Source: Candidatus Latescibacterota bacterium
GTDB lineage: Bacteria > Latescibacterota > UBA2968
NCBI GenBank assembly: GCA_022821275.1
Contig: JAJEDY010000002.1
Span: 92,561-156,560 of the forward strand
DNA: 64,000 nucleotides
Reading direction: 5' to 3'
The notes under the pieces are model-generated. The model worked only from the letters and a program-made list of their open reading frames with translations, was not told where the DNA came from and ran no database searches. The position numbers and the translations under genes are program-made. This document shows, in pieces, positions 35,860 through 44,537 of this stretch (positions within the stretch are counted from its first letter, which is position 1; every line of letters starts with the position of its first letter).

Positions 35860-37371
35860 ATGCCTACTGAACTCTTACTCACCATCATCCTCGCAGCCGT
35901 TGTCTGTCTGCTATTCCTCACATTCATCTCGCGTTACAAGCGCTGTCCATCCAACAAAATTCTCGTCATCTACGGCAAAACAGGGAGCGGAGCCGCAAAA
36001 TGTGTACACGGTGGTGCAGCTTTTGTCCTGCCCCTTTTGCAGGACTACGAATACCTCGACCTCGAACCCTTTGTCGTGCCTATCGACCTGGACAACGCAC
36101 TATCACAGGAAAACATCCGCGTATCCGTGCCCACCACAGTCACAGCAGCTATCTCCAACCAACCCGGCATCATGCAAAACGCGGCCATCCGCCTCCTGGG
36201 CCTTTCCCGCGATCAAATTCAGAGCCAGGCACAAGACATCATCCTCGGCCAGATGCGCGCAGTCATTGCAACCATGCAAATCGAAGAAATCAATCAGGAC
36301 CGACAGGCATTCATGACCAAAGTAAATGAAGCCGTCTCCACTGAAATGGAAAAAGTTGGCCTATCTGTCATCAACGTCAACATCAAAGACCTCGACGACG
36401 AAAGCGGCTACATCAAAGCCATCGGCCAAAAAGCAGCGGCTGAAGCCGTAAATCAGGCATCTATCGACGTAGCCGAGCAAGAACGGCACGGACAGGTCGG
36501 CGTGGCCGAACGCGCACGCGATCGCCGTCGGGATGTCGCCGCAGCCGATTCAGAAGCTGAAGTTGGCGAAGCCGAAGCCGCGCGAAACAGACGACGACAG
36601 GTTGCCGCACTCGAATCAGAAGCTGAAATTGGCGAAGCTGAGGCAGGACGAGACAAACGCCAAAATGTCGCGGCTCTCGAAGCAGAGGCCGTACAGGCAG
36701 AAACAGAAGCAGAAGCAAAAACAGCGGGCTATCGCGCACAACAACGCGTAGCAGAAGAAGAAGCGCGCCGAAAAGCAGAAGAAGCAGCCAAAGGGACCGA
36801 CGGGGCTATTCGCGTCGCCCAGGAAACCGCGGAAAAAGCAGCGGAAGAAGCCCGAGCACTGCGCGAAGAAGCGCGCCTGCGCGCAGAAATCGTCGTTCAG
36901 GCAGAAGCCGAAAAACAGCGCAAAGTCGTTCAAGCAGAAGCCGAAAAAGAACAGCGACGACTTGTTGCCGAAGGTGAAGCCGCAGCCATTCTCGCACAAA
37001 AACAGGCCGAAGCTCAGGGGACTCAGGCCATCCTCAATGCGAAAGCCGAAGGATACAGACAACTCGTTGAAGCCTGTGGCAGCAACGACCAGGCAGCAGC
37101 GGCCTTCCTGATCATCGAACGCCTCACCGAAGTCGCCAATATTCAGGCCGAAGCCATTAGCAACCTGCCCATCGACAAAGTAATGGTCTGGGATAGCGGC
37201 AATGGCGAGAGTGGCATGTCCAACCTGGGACAACGCCTCATGGGTGCCATACCGCCCATGCACGATCTGGCGCGTCTGGCAGGGCTTGAATTACCCGAAT
37301 TTCTGGGCAAAATGAACGGCGAACAAGCATCTGGAGAAAACGGCAAATCCGATACATCAAATGGTGAATAA
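35860..37371 (+). CDS. Flotillin (YqiK/FloT-like)
   Basis: 503 residues with an N-terminal membrane hairpin (about 5-25), an SPFH/band-7 domain (about 30-205; KILVIYGKTGSGAAKCVHGG; SVINVNIKDLDDE) and a long Ala/Glu-rich coiled coil (about 205-430) with repeats such as ADSEAEVGEAEAARNRRRQV and ALESEAEIGEAEAGRDKR. Flotillins oligomerise at the inner membrane to organise fluid domains and stabilise it. It is directly after the NfeD-like gene, and its stop overlaps the kinase gene start. Confidence 0.9.
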   Translation: MPTELLLTIILAAVVCLLFLTFISRYKRCPSNKILVIYGKTGSGAAKCVHGGAAFVLPLLQDYEYLDLEPFVVPIDLDNALSQENIRVSVPTTVTAAISNQPGIMQNAAIRLLGLSRDQIQSQAQDIILGQMRAVIATMQIEEINQDRQAFMTKVNEAVSTEMEKVGLSVINVNIKDLDDESGYIKAIGQKAAAEAVNQASIDVAEQERHGQVGVAERARDRRRDVAAADSEAEVGEAEAARNRRRQVAALESEAEIGEAEAGRDKRQNVAALEAEAVQAETEAEAKTAGYRAQQRVAEEEARRKAEEAAKGTDGAIRVAQETAEKAAEEARALREEARLRAEIVVQAEAEKQRKVVQAEAEKEQRRLVAEGEAAAILAQKQAEAQGTQAILNAKAEGYRQLVEACGSNDQAAAAFLIIERLTEVANIQAEAISNLPIDKVMVWDSGNGESGMSNLGQRLMGAIPPMHDLARLAGLELPEFLGKMNGEQASGENGKSDTSNGE

Positions 37372-38594
37372 TGGAAACCCATTTCCAAATGGCCCTGCAA
37401 CACGCACGCGGGGCAGCGCCAGGCTCAGACGACTACAAAAAAGCGGTTGAACACCTCGAACACATTTTGTCTGTCGATGACCAGAGCGAAGAAATGGACC
37501 GCGTCTGTTTTTTATTGGGCAGCCTGCTCGATGACTTTCCGGAAAACACATCTCGAGCCATTGCCGTTTACCGCCGGGGTTTAGAAGCCGATCCCCTCTT
37601 TGCGCCCGGGCATAACAACCTGGGCGTTTTGCTCATGCAAAATGGGCAAATCCTATCGGCTCTTGGCGAACTTAAAATCGCCATACACCTCGAACCCGAC
37701 TACATGCTACCTTATCGCAACCTCGCCCGATTGCTCTTTCAACACATGAGTTCGGCACAAATGGAACGCGAATACGCGAGCATCACCGAAGAATTTGGCG
37801 TTAGAGCATCGAGCATTCTCGCCCGCCTATCTCTCGAACTCATAGACCTGGGGCGCGCACAGGTCTATGAAAGCCTCTACACGCACGGCCATCGCATCAA
37901 AAACCTGATGGGTCTCTCCGGCAGCCGAATGCGCCGCGCCATACGCAATTTACCGCCAAATACCGACGGACTGGATGACCTGCAAGACATCGCACACGAA
38001 CAAGAACACATCTACAATCAGTGGGTCGCCTACTTGCGATCTATGAAACAAGACACCATGAACCCCGCGCTGGTCGATGTCCCACAACTCATCAAAAAAA
38101 TGACCCACAAACTCTCTGCACGAGCGGGGAACAAAGAACTCATCTTTGCTGCCGAACCGCATGTACCTCAGGTAATAGCAGACGCTGGCATGTTATCTGA
38201 AGCCGTCACAAACCTGACCCTCAACGCCATCGAAGCCACTGAAGACAATGGCAGGGTAACAGTACAGGTAGGCGCCGATACAGAGCGCAGTTCGGTATAT
38301 ATTGAAGTGGAAGACAATGGTCCCGGCATTCCCGAAAATTTGCAAACCCGTATATTTGATCCCGGATTTTCAACGCGGGAAAGGGGCAATGGCTATGGGC
38401 TGAGTATCTGCTCTCGCATAGCAGCGGCACACCGCGGCACGTTGCGCGTGATCAGCCGCCCGGGCGCAGGCGCAGTTTTTCGCATTGACCTGCCCGTCGA
38501 TTTTGAAGTCTCAACACAACAAGACAGCATTGGACTGCAACGCAGAGTACCCGACACCTCACGCGATCCAATAGCTGAAGAATTTATTCAATAA
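37371..38594 (+). CDS. TPR-containing histidine kinase
   Basis: 407 residues. N-terminal TPR-like helical domain (about 1-140), then a histidine region with YTHGHRIKNLMG (about residues 170-181), and an HATPase domain (N box LTLNAIEATEDN, G1 VEDNGPGIPENL, G2 GNGYGLSI). There is no membrane helix, so it is a soluble kinase that senses through its TPR segment. Its start codon shares a base with the flotillin stop, and it precedes the NtrC-type regulator by 23 nt. Prediction: it phosphorylates that regulator. Confidence 0.86.
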   Translation: METHFQMALQHARGAAPGSDDYKKAVEHLEHILSVDDQSEEMDRVCFLLGSLLDDFPENTSRAIAVYRRGLEADPLFAPGHNNLGVLLMQNGQILSALGELKIAIHLEPDYMLPYRNLARLLFQHMSSAQMEREYASITEEFGVRASSILARLSLELIDLGRAQVYESLYTHGHRIKNLMGLSGSRMRRAIRNLPPNTDGLDDLQDIAHEQEHIYNQWVAYLRSMKQDTMNPALVDVPQLIKKMTHKLSARAGNKELIFAAEPHVPQVIADAGMLSEAVTNLTLNAIEATEDNGRVTVQVGADTERSSVYIEVEDNGPGIPENLQTRIFDPGFSTRERGNGYGLSICSRIAAAHRGTLRVISRPGAGAVFRIDLPVDFEVSTQQDSIGLQRRVPDTSRDPIAEEFIQ

Positions 38595-38617
38595 GTCCCT
38601 TTTTCAATATTTCTCCC

Positions 38618-40021
38618 ATGACCGAAATTATCGTTGCTGACGACCAGATAGAAGTCCTCGACATGCTAATTCGAAGCCTGCGAGACGACGCGCGCAAGGT
38701 CCATGCCTTCTCGACCGGACGCGAAGCGCTATCATATCTACAACAGCATCCCGATCAGATTAGCCTGGCCATTCTCGACCTCGATTATGGCCCCAATGAA
38801 CCCGATGGCCTCGAAATTTTACCGCAAATGCTCGGAACGGTTCCCGACCTGCCCGTCATTATGCTCACCGGACAGGGCACAATAGACACTGCCGTGGCTG
38901 CATTGCGACTGGGCGCAACAGACTTTATTGAAAAAGACTTTTATATCGAAGACAAAATCGAACTCAGCCTTGAAAAACTCGACCGCGTGTATCAAGCACT
39001 TAAGGAAAACGCCCAACTGCGGGCCGAAGTTCAGGACCTGGGGCGCGAAAACCAATTCTACCGAGACGAATTTGGCAAGCGCTATCAAATCATCGGATCC
39101 AGTCCCAAACTCCAGCAAATTCTCCAGCGAGCGCGAACCGTAGCCCCCATCCCCAGACCCGCGCTCATCACGGGCGAACCCGGAACGGGCAAAGAACTCG
39201 TCGCCGCTGCCATCCACTATGGCAGTGACCGCAAAGACCGCCCCTTTGTCAAAGTCAACTGCGCCGCCATTGCCGACCAGTTGCTCGAAAGCGAACTCTT
39301 TGGACACGAAAAAGGGGCTTATACGGGCGCAACAGAAGCCCGCACGGGCAAATTTGAAGCCGCGAGTGGGGGCACCCTATTTCTCGATGAAATCGGCAAC
39401 ACCACCCCCGAATTTCAGCAAAATGTGCTGCGCGCCATAGAATATAGCGAAATACAGCGCGTGGGCAGTGCGACACCCATCTTTATCGACGTACGCGTTA
39501 TTGCCGCCACAAATACCGATCTCGAAACGGAAATAGCCGAAGGCCGATTCCGGCAGGACCTCTACGACAGATTGCGCTTTGAAGTCTTGCACATGCCCCC
39601 ATTGCGCGAACGCCGAGAAGACATTCCCGCATTAGCCGATTATTTTGTCGCGCAAATCGTCGAGGAAGTACCGGGCCTTCAAAAACGCGATTTTTCCGAT
39701 GCGGCAATAGAACGCCTGATGACATATCGCTGGCCGGGCAATGTGCGCGAACTCAAATTTGCGGCTGAACGCGCGGCCTGTGTCGCCCGTGGGACAGAGA
39801 TCGAACCCGATGATCTGCCCCCCGAAGTTTCTCGACAAGCATCCCAATCATCCGAATTGAGCGACGGCTTTGAATCACAAGTGCAATCCTTTGAACTGAG
39901 TCTATTGCGGCGCATCCTCAATAATGTCTCCTGGAACCAGCGCGAAGCCGCCAAACAACTCAAACTCAGCTACGACCAATTTCGCCACCTGTACCGCAAA
40001 TACAAACTCAAAAAACCTTAA
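38618..40021 (+). CDS. NtrC-family sigma-54-dependent response regulator
   Basis: 467 residues. Receiver domain about 1-125 with Asp54 in SLAILDLDYG. AAA+ domain about 155-395 with Walker A GEPGTGKEL, the sigma-54 contact loop GAYTGA, Walker B GGTLFLDEIGN and RERREDIPALADYF. C-terminal Fis helix-turn-helix (NQREAAKQLKLSYDQFRHLY). The loop reads GAYTGA rather than GAFTGA; Tyr is accepted in several working activators. With the kinase upstream and the perfect sigma-54 promoter at 32351, it should activate the pspA island. Confidence 0.95.
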   Translation: MTEIIVADDQIEVLDMLIRSLRDDARKVHAFSTGREALSYLQQHPDQISLAILDLDYGPNEPDGLEILPQMLGTVPDLPVIMLTGQGTIDTAVAALRLGATDFIEKDFYIEDKIELSLEKLDRVYQALKENAQLRAEVQDLGRENQFYRDEFGKRYQIIGSSPKLQQILQRARTVAPIPRPALITGEPGTGKELVAAAIHYGSDRKDRPFVKVNCAAIADQLLESELFGHEKGAYTGATEARTGKFEAASGGTLFLDEIGNTTPEFQQNVLRAIEYSEIQRVGSATPIFIDVRVIAATNTDLETEIAEGRFRQDLYDRLRFEVLHMPPLRERREDIPALADYFVAQIVEEVPGLQKRDFSDAAIERLMTYRWPGNVRELKFAAERAACVARGTEIEPDDLPPEVSRQASQSSELSDGFESQVQSFELSLLRRILNNVSWNQREAAKQLKLSYDQFRHLYRKYKLKKP

Positions 40022-40033
40022 GAGCACGCACAG

Positions 40034-41200
40034 ATGACCAACGACCACTTCATACTCATACACTATCACGAAATTGGCCTCAAAGGCAAAAATCGGGGCA
40101 GATTTGAACGGCGTCTGATGACCAACATCACCCGTGCACTCAAAGACGTACCCTGTGGAAAGGTCGAGCGCCTATCGGGCCGCATGATGCTCTCACTCAC
40201 CTCAGAATCGCCGATAGATGTAATCCGAGAACGACTCTCAACAGTCTTTGGCATCGCCAACTTTTCCGAAGCAGTGGTCGCCAAACGCAATATCGAAGCC
40301 ATTCGAGAAACAGCCTGGGCACTTGCACAAAAAGCCGACTTTCAATCCTTCAAAATTGTCACCAGACGCGGCGACAAAACCTTTCCGCTCAATTCGGATC
40401 AAATCAACCGGGATGTGGGCAAGCATATTCAAACCCTGTCCGGTGCCCGCGTCCTCATGGACAATCCAGATCTCACCTGCTTTATTGAAATTGCCCCACA
40501 ACGCATATTCATCTACGCCGAAAAAATTCCGGCACCAGGGGGTTTGCCCGTCGGGTCCAATGAAAGCGCGGTAAGCCTCATCTCTTCGGGCATTGACTCA
40601 CCCGTGGCCTCTTACAAAATTATGAAACGCGGTGTCAAACTCACCTATGTGCATTTTCACAGCCAGCCCTACACCAATCGCAACTCCCAGCGCAACACCG
40701 AAGACCTCGTGCAACTCCTCACCAGGCATCAATACGTGTCGGACCTGTACCTGGTGCCATTTGTCGAAATACAACGCCACATCATGATGCGAGCACCCGC
40801 GAGCTATCGCGTCATTCTCTACCGCCGCGCCATGCTGCGCATTGCAGAAGCCATAGCCGAGAAAGTAAATGCCCTGGCACTCGTCACAGGTGAAAACGTC
40901 GGACAGGTCGCCTCGCAAACCCTGTCGAACATGCGCGTCATCGAAGATGTTACCCCACTCCCCATCTTGCGTCCCCTCGCCGGTGACAACAAAGAAGAAA
41001 TCATCAACGAGGCACGGCGCATTGGCACATATCAAATCTCCATAGAACCCTACGAAGATTGTTGTTCTGTCTTTGTACCCAAACACCCCGAAACGCGCGC
41101 CAATTTAGAAAAAGTCCGCGAAATTGAATCCACGCTCGACCTCGCCCCCCTCATCGAACAAACTCTTGAACAAACCGAACGCAAAATATTCAAATTTTAG
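40034..41200 (+). CDS. thiI: tRNA 4-thiouridine synthase ThiI
   Basis: 388 residues. ThiI makes 4-thiouridine at U8 of tRNA and can pass sulfur to thiamine thiazole. N-terminal ferredoxin-like and THUMP parts (about 1-165), then the PP-loop ATPase with SLISSGIDSPVASYKIMKR and the C-terminal ITVEPYEDC-like segment SIEPYEDCCSVFVPKHP. It has no rhodanese domain. The 12-nt gap after the response regulator may place it on the same transcript. Confidence 0.92.
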   Translation: MTNDHFILIHYHEIGLKGKNRGRFERRLMTNITRALKDVPCGKVERLSGRMMLSLTSESPIDVIRERLSTVFGIANFSEAVVAKRNIEAIRETAWALAQKADFQSFKIVTRRGDKTFPLNSDQINRDVGKHIQTLSGARVLMDNPDLTCFIEIAPQRIFIYAEKIPAPGGLPVGSNESAVSLISSGIDSPVASYKIMKRGVKLTYVHFHSQPYTNRNSQRNTEDLVQLLTRHQYVSDLYLVPFVEIQRHIMMRAPASYRVILYRRAMLRIAEAIAEKVNALALVTGENVGQVASQTLSNMRVIEDVTPLPILRPLAGDNKEEIINEARRIGTYQISIEPYEDCCSVFVPKHPETRANLEKVREIESTLDLAPLIEQTLEQTERKIFKF

Positions 41201-41205
41201 CATAC

Positions 41206-42129
41206 TTATTTTGCAATTCCCACCTTCTTTTCCCAGACCTCCAGCCCCTGGTATGCTTCAAAAATCGCCTCAATCAAATATCGAATCGCCGCGCTAAAAT
41301 AGCGCCCCCGCCTCCACGCCACGCCGATCTCGCGGCTAAATGCCACCCCCGCCACATCCACCACCTTTAACGCCCCGGCATTTAGGGACTCCTGCACAGT
41401 TAACAAAGGCAGAAACGAAATCCCAACACCAACCTCCACCAGCTTTCGCATTGCCTCTGGGCTTCGCATCTCCATCACCACCCCGGGAGACACGCCCGCT
41501 TCGGCAAATCGCTCATCCACAATTTTGCGCGATATGGAATCCGTGTGAAACAGGATCAGCGGCTCTTGCACCACCTCCTGCAAAGTTGCGTTTTTTTGCG
41601 CGGCAAAAGGATGAAATGCCCCCACCACAAGCGGCATAGAATCCCGATAAATCGACACCGTCTCCACGCGCGGATGATCATAAGGCAGTGAAATAACCGC
41701 AAATTCGGAGCGATTCATCAGCAGATCATCCACCAGATAACGCGATGGCGCCACCTGTGCGGACAGAGAAACACTGGGATAAGCACGCCTGTAATCCTTC
41801 AAAATATCCGGCAACAAATACGTCACAGCCGCATCAATTGCGCCAAACTGAAACCCCTCTCCCGGCAACACATCGCGCCGCTGCAAGTGGTCTTCAACCT
41901 CTTCGACCAGATCCTGAATCTGCATCGCATAATTCACCAGCGTACGCCCTTCCATTGTCAGCACCACGCGCTTGCCTCCCCGGTTAAAAAGCCTCACACC
42001 CATCGTCTTTTCCAATTCAGCAATACCACTGCTCACCGTTGGCTGTGTCACATGCATCTCCCGGGCTGCCTGGCTAAAACTCCCGGTTTGGGCAACAGAC
42101 AGAAAATAGCGCAAATGATAAAGATTCAT
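41206..42129 (-). CDS. LysR-family transcriptional regulator
   Basis: 307 residues from the ATG at 42129 (GGAG 6 nt upstream). N-terminal helix-turn-helix MNLYHLRYFLSVAQTGSFSQ AAREMHVTQPTVSS, then the ligand-binding domain (about 90-295). It is divergent from the inositol-1-phosphate synthase gene, with 139 nt and clear palindromes between them, so it probably controls that gene and itself. A longer upstream frame lacks a ribosome site. Ligand not predictable. Confidence 0.9.
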   Translation of the reverse strand: MNLYHLRYFLSVAQTGSFSQAAREMHVTQPTVSSGIAELEKTMGVRLFNRGGKRVVLTMEGRTLVNYAMQIQDLVEEVEDHLQRRDVLPGEGFQFGAIDAAVTYLLPDILKDYRRAYPSVSLSAQVAPSRYLVDDLLMNRSEFAVISLPYDHPRVETVSIYRDSMPLVVGAFHPFAAQKNATLQEVVQEPLILFHTDSISRKIVDERFAEAGVSPGVVMEMRSPEAMRKLVEVGVGISFLPLLTVQESLNAGALKVVDVAGVAFSREIGVAWRRGRYFSAAIRYLIEAIFEAYQGLEVWEKKVGIAK

Positions 42130-42151
42130 ATCTCGCTCCAATCCAAAATGC

Positions 42152-42235
42152 AATCTATAGATTTTATCTATACATAATATAGTAATTATTGATTTGTCGA
42201 ATAAATAAAAATCACTGACATTTTGTCCGACAAAT
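42152..42235. promoter_or_regulatory. Palindromes in the divergent LysR / inositol synthase promoter
   Basis: AATCTATAGATT (42152-42163) is a perfect 12-bp palindrome. ATTTGTCG (42192-42199) and CGACAAAT (42228-42235) are a perfect 8-bp inverted repeat 28 nt apart. The region is AT-rich. Such symmetric pairs are typical LysR binding sites upstream of the divergently transcribed target. Confidence 0.55.
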
Positions 42236-42268
42236 TTATAAATACCTTTCACCGCAAGGAGAAGAATT

Positions 42269-43354
42269 ATGTCCTCCAAAGTCCGAGTCGCCATCATCGG
42301 TGCAGGCAACTGTGCATCCTCTCTCGTACAGGGCGTCGAATACTACAAAAACGCTTCTGAAGATGATTTTATCCCCGGATTGATGCACCCCAATCTGGGC
42401 GGCTATCACATCCGCGACATTGAATTTTCTGCTGCCTTTGACGTCAATGCAGAAAAAGTGGGCAAAGACTTGAGCGAAGCCATCTTTGCCCACCCCAACA
42501 ACACCATCAAATTTGCCGATGTCCCCCACCTCGACGTTCCCGTTTACCGCGGCATGACCCACGATGGACTGGGCAAATACCTCGATCAAGTCATCACAAA
42601 AGCCGAAGGCGACACCGTTGACATCGCCGAAATCCTCAAAGCCACGCGCACAGATGTCGTCGTCAATTATCTGCCCGTTGGCAGCGAACAGGCCACCAAG
42701 TGGTATGTGGAACAAGTCCTGCAAGCCGGATGTGCTTTTGTCAACTGCATGCCCGTCTTTATCGCAAGTGCCGGACACTGGCCCGAGCGCTTTGAAAAAC
42801 GCGGCCTGCCTCTCATCGGTGACGACATCAAATCGCAGGTTGGCGCCACAATCACCCACCGCGTTCTCACCCGCCTGTTCCGCGAACGCGGCGTCAAACT
42901 CAGCAAAACGTATCAACTCAATTTTGGCGGCAACACCGACTTTTACAACATGCTCGAACGCGAACGCTTAGAATCCAAAAAAATCTCCAAAACACAGGCC
43001 GTCACATCCCAACTCGACTACGACCTCGGAGAAGACAATATTCACGTTGGTCCCAGCGACCACATCCCCTGGCTGGAAGACCGCAAATGGTGTCATATCC
43101 GCATGGAAGGCGAAACCTTTGGCGGCGTGCCGCTCAATCTGGAACTCAAACTCGAAGTATGGGACTCACCGAACTCAGCAGGCGTCGTCATCGATGCAGT
43201 CAGGCTCTGCAAACTCGCCCTCAATCACGGCATCAAAGGCCCCTTGATGGGACCATCGTCTTACCTGATGAAATCGCCACCCAAACAATTCAGCGACGAT
43301 CAAGCTCGCGAAATGACGAGTGATTTTATTCGCCAATACGGCTTGAAAGAGTAA
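42269..43354 (+). CDS. ino1: Myo-inositol-1-phosphate synthase
   Basis: 361 residues with the Rossmann start [20 protein letters not shown] and family landmarks [60 protein letters not shown] and [19 protein letters not shown]. It converts glucose-6-phosphate to inositol-phosphate with NAD+. This is the short bacterial/archaeal-type enzyme, not the longer yeast form. The ATG has AAGGAG upstream. Divergent from the LysR gene. The product would supply inositol for phospholipid or solute synthesis. Confidence 0.93.
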   Translation: MSSKVRVAIIGAGNCASSLVQGVEYYKNASEDDFIPGLMHPNLGGYHIRDIEFSAAFDVNAEKVGKDLSEAIFAHPNNTIKFADVPHLDVPVYRGMTHDGLGKYLDQVITKAEGDTVDIAEILKATRTDVVVNYLPVGSEQATKWYVEQVLQAGCAFVNCMPVFIASAGHWPERFEKRGLPLIGDDIKSQVGATITHRVLTRLFRERGVKLSKTYQLNFGGNTDFYNMLERERLESKKISKTQAVTSQLDYDLGEDNIHVGPSDHIPWLEDRKWCHIRMEGETFGGVPLNLELKLEVWDSPNSAGVVIDAVRLCKLALNHGIKGPLMGPSSYLMKSPPKQFSDDQAREMTSDFIRQYGLKE

Positions 43355-43408
43355 GCTTCCTCCACCAACACAGTACTTGTCATTTGGCAGGCACTGTGTT
43401 TATATTTT

Positions 43409-43449
43409 AAGCGACCCCGGGCTTTTGCCCCTGGTCGCTTATTTTTTTT
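43409..43449 (+). terminator. Terminator after inositol-1-phosphate synthase
   Basis: AAGCGACC (43409-43416) / GGTCGCTT (43433-43440) with extra pairing CGGGC/GCCC inside, then TTTTTTTT. Its outer stem sequence is identical to that of the terminator at 10614-10644. Confidence 0.9.
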
Positions 43450-43451
43450 AA

Positions 43452-43577
43452 ATGCCCCCTGGCGTTCCCTATGAGAAACAACAGACTAAGGCCATCAGCA
43501 CACGCGAAGGGATTTTGGATATTTCTGAAAATGAAATGGAAGCACTCGCTGACCAAATACGAAGGGCGATGGAGTAG
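43452..43577 (+). pseudogene. Short ORF, possible gene remnant between terminator and toxin-antitoxin pair
   Basis: ATG at 43452 opens 41 codons ending at 43577 (MPPGVPYEKQQTKAISTREG, then a helical acidic stretch to RRAME). No ribosome site; it starts in the U tract of the previous terminator. It may be a decayed fragment. The remaining 116 nt to 43693 hold only the upstream region of the antitoxin, including a GGAGG site. Confidence 0.25.
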
Positions 43578-43693
43578 TAAACTATATCATCAATGTGATA
43601 ATTTCTTGACTCCTGAGTGCATCATAGTAGATTTACACAATGGGAATTCCCGTATTATTTCTGCTGTTCTAAAATAATTGTCGGAGGTAAGCT

Positions 43694-43963
43694 ATGGGAC
43701 ACACCCTTACATTAGAAGTACCGGAGAAAGTGTATGATTTGTTAAGAAAATCAGCGGCGCATGTTGGGCAACTCCCAGAAGTTTTAGCTGCTAATCTCTT
43801 GGCTGAGGCAACTGAGCGTCTTGGAGATGATCCATTGGAGGAGTTTATAGGAACATTAAAAGGGTCTATTCCAAATTGGGCAGATCATCACGATCAATAC
43901 ATTGGAAAGTCAGTAAGAGATTCAATGGATGACACGAAATACAACAAATCTTCAGACGTCTGA
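43694..43963 (+). CDS. Antitoxin partner of a PIN toxin (VapB-like)
   Basis: 89 residues, GGAGG upstream. The N-terminal part (MGHTLTLEVPEKVYDLLRKS) looks like a small ribbon-helix-helix-type DNA-binding segment, followed by a C-terminus with a Trp-containing helix (FIGTLKGSIPNWADHHDQY). It overlaps the PIN gene by 35 nt, typical for antitoxin-toxin pairs. The exact antitoxin class is not certain. Confidence 0.6.
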   Translation: MGHTLTLEVPEKVYDLLRKSAAHVGQLPEVLAANLLAEATERLGDDPLEEFIGTLKGSIPNWADHHDQYIGKSVRDSMDDTKYNKSSDV

Positions 43964-44375
43964 TATTTTTGCTGACACAGCAGGTTGGGGCCACCTTGTT
44001 GACGCCAGTCAGCCGTATCATTCTCAAGCTGCATCAATCTATCGCAGGGCTCGGCAGGAAAAGCGTAGATTCATTACCACTAACTATATCCTGAACGAAT
44101 TGGTCGCTTTACTGATCAGTCCACTACGAGTACCCCGACCAAGAATTGCTGCATTCGTGGAGAGTTTGAAAGCCTCTCCAAACGTAGAAATCATCCACAT
44201 AGACGCTGCTCTTGATAGGCAATCGTGGGAATTTTTCAAACAACGAGATGACAAGGAGTGGACGCTTGTAGATTGCTCGAGTTTCGTACTGATGCAAGAG
44301 CGTCACCTGACAGAGGCATTTACGACAGATCATCACTTCGAACAAGCAGGTTATATATGTTTGTTGAAGCCATAA
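43929..44375 (+). CDS. vapC: PIN-domain toxin (VapC-like ribonuclease)
   Basis: 148 residues. PIN motif residues: DIFADTAGWGHLVDASQPYH (first Asp), FITTNYILNELVALL (Glu), WTLVDCSSFVLMQERH (Asp) and FTTDHHFEQAGY (last Asp). Family role: Mg-dependent cleavage of tRNA or rRNA. It overlaps the preceding antitoxin gene. The pair sits alone between a terminator and gene scars, consistent with insertion as a module. The start at 43929 keeps the antitoxin overlap; later starts are possible. Confidence 0.82.
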   Translation: MTRNTTNLQTSDIFADTAGWGHLVDASQPYHSQAASIYRRARQEKRRFITTNYILNELVALLISPLRVPRPRIAAFVESLKASPNVEIIHIDAALDRQSWEFFKQRDDKEWTLVDCSSFVLMQERHLTEAFTTDHHFEQAGYICLLKP

Positions 44376-44383
44376 TATTTTTT

Positions 44384-44460
44384 TTATCTCTCCTCTCGTA
44401 GCATTTCTTTATACCCAACCTCTTCTCCTCTGAAGATCGCATCCCTGATCGTCACATCCG
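44384..44460 (-). pseudogene. C-terminal scar of a lost minus-strand gene
   Basis: The minus frame reads CSDVTIRDAIFRGEEVGYKE MLREER then stop at 44384. It is a plausible C-terminus without an upstream gene; about 20 residues in, coding character ends. It borders the plus-strand scar at 44464. I cannot name the parent gene. Confidence 0.35.
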
Positions 44461-44463
44461 AGC

Positions 44464-44523
44464 AAGGCCAACGCCATCGTGCGCTCTGCCCAGGAAAACA
44501 AAACCATCCTCGTCGATATTTAA
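44464..44523 (+). pseudogene. C-terminal scar of a Gfo/Idh/MocA-type gene
   Basis: The plus frame reads KANAIVRSAQENKTILVDI then stop TAA at 44521. It resembles the last helix and strand of Gfo/Idh/MocA oxidoreductases, and upstream sequence in this frame has no coding continuation. Directly before the DJ-1 gene ribosome site. Confidence 0.35.
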
Positions 44524-44537
44524 CAAAGGAGACCGTC

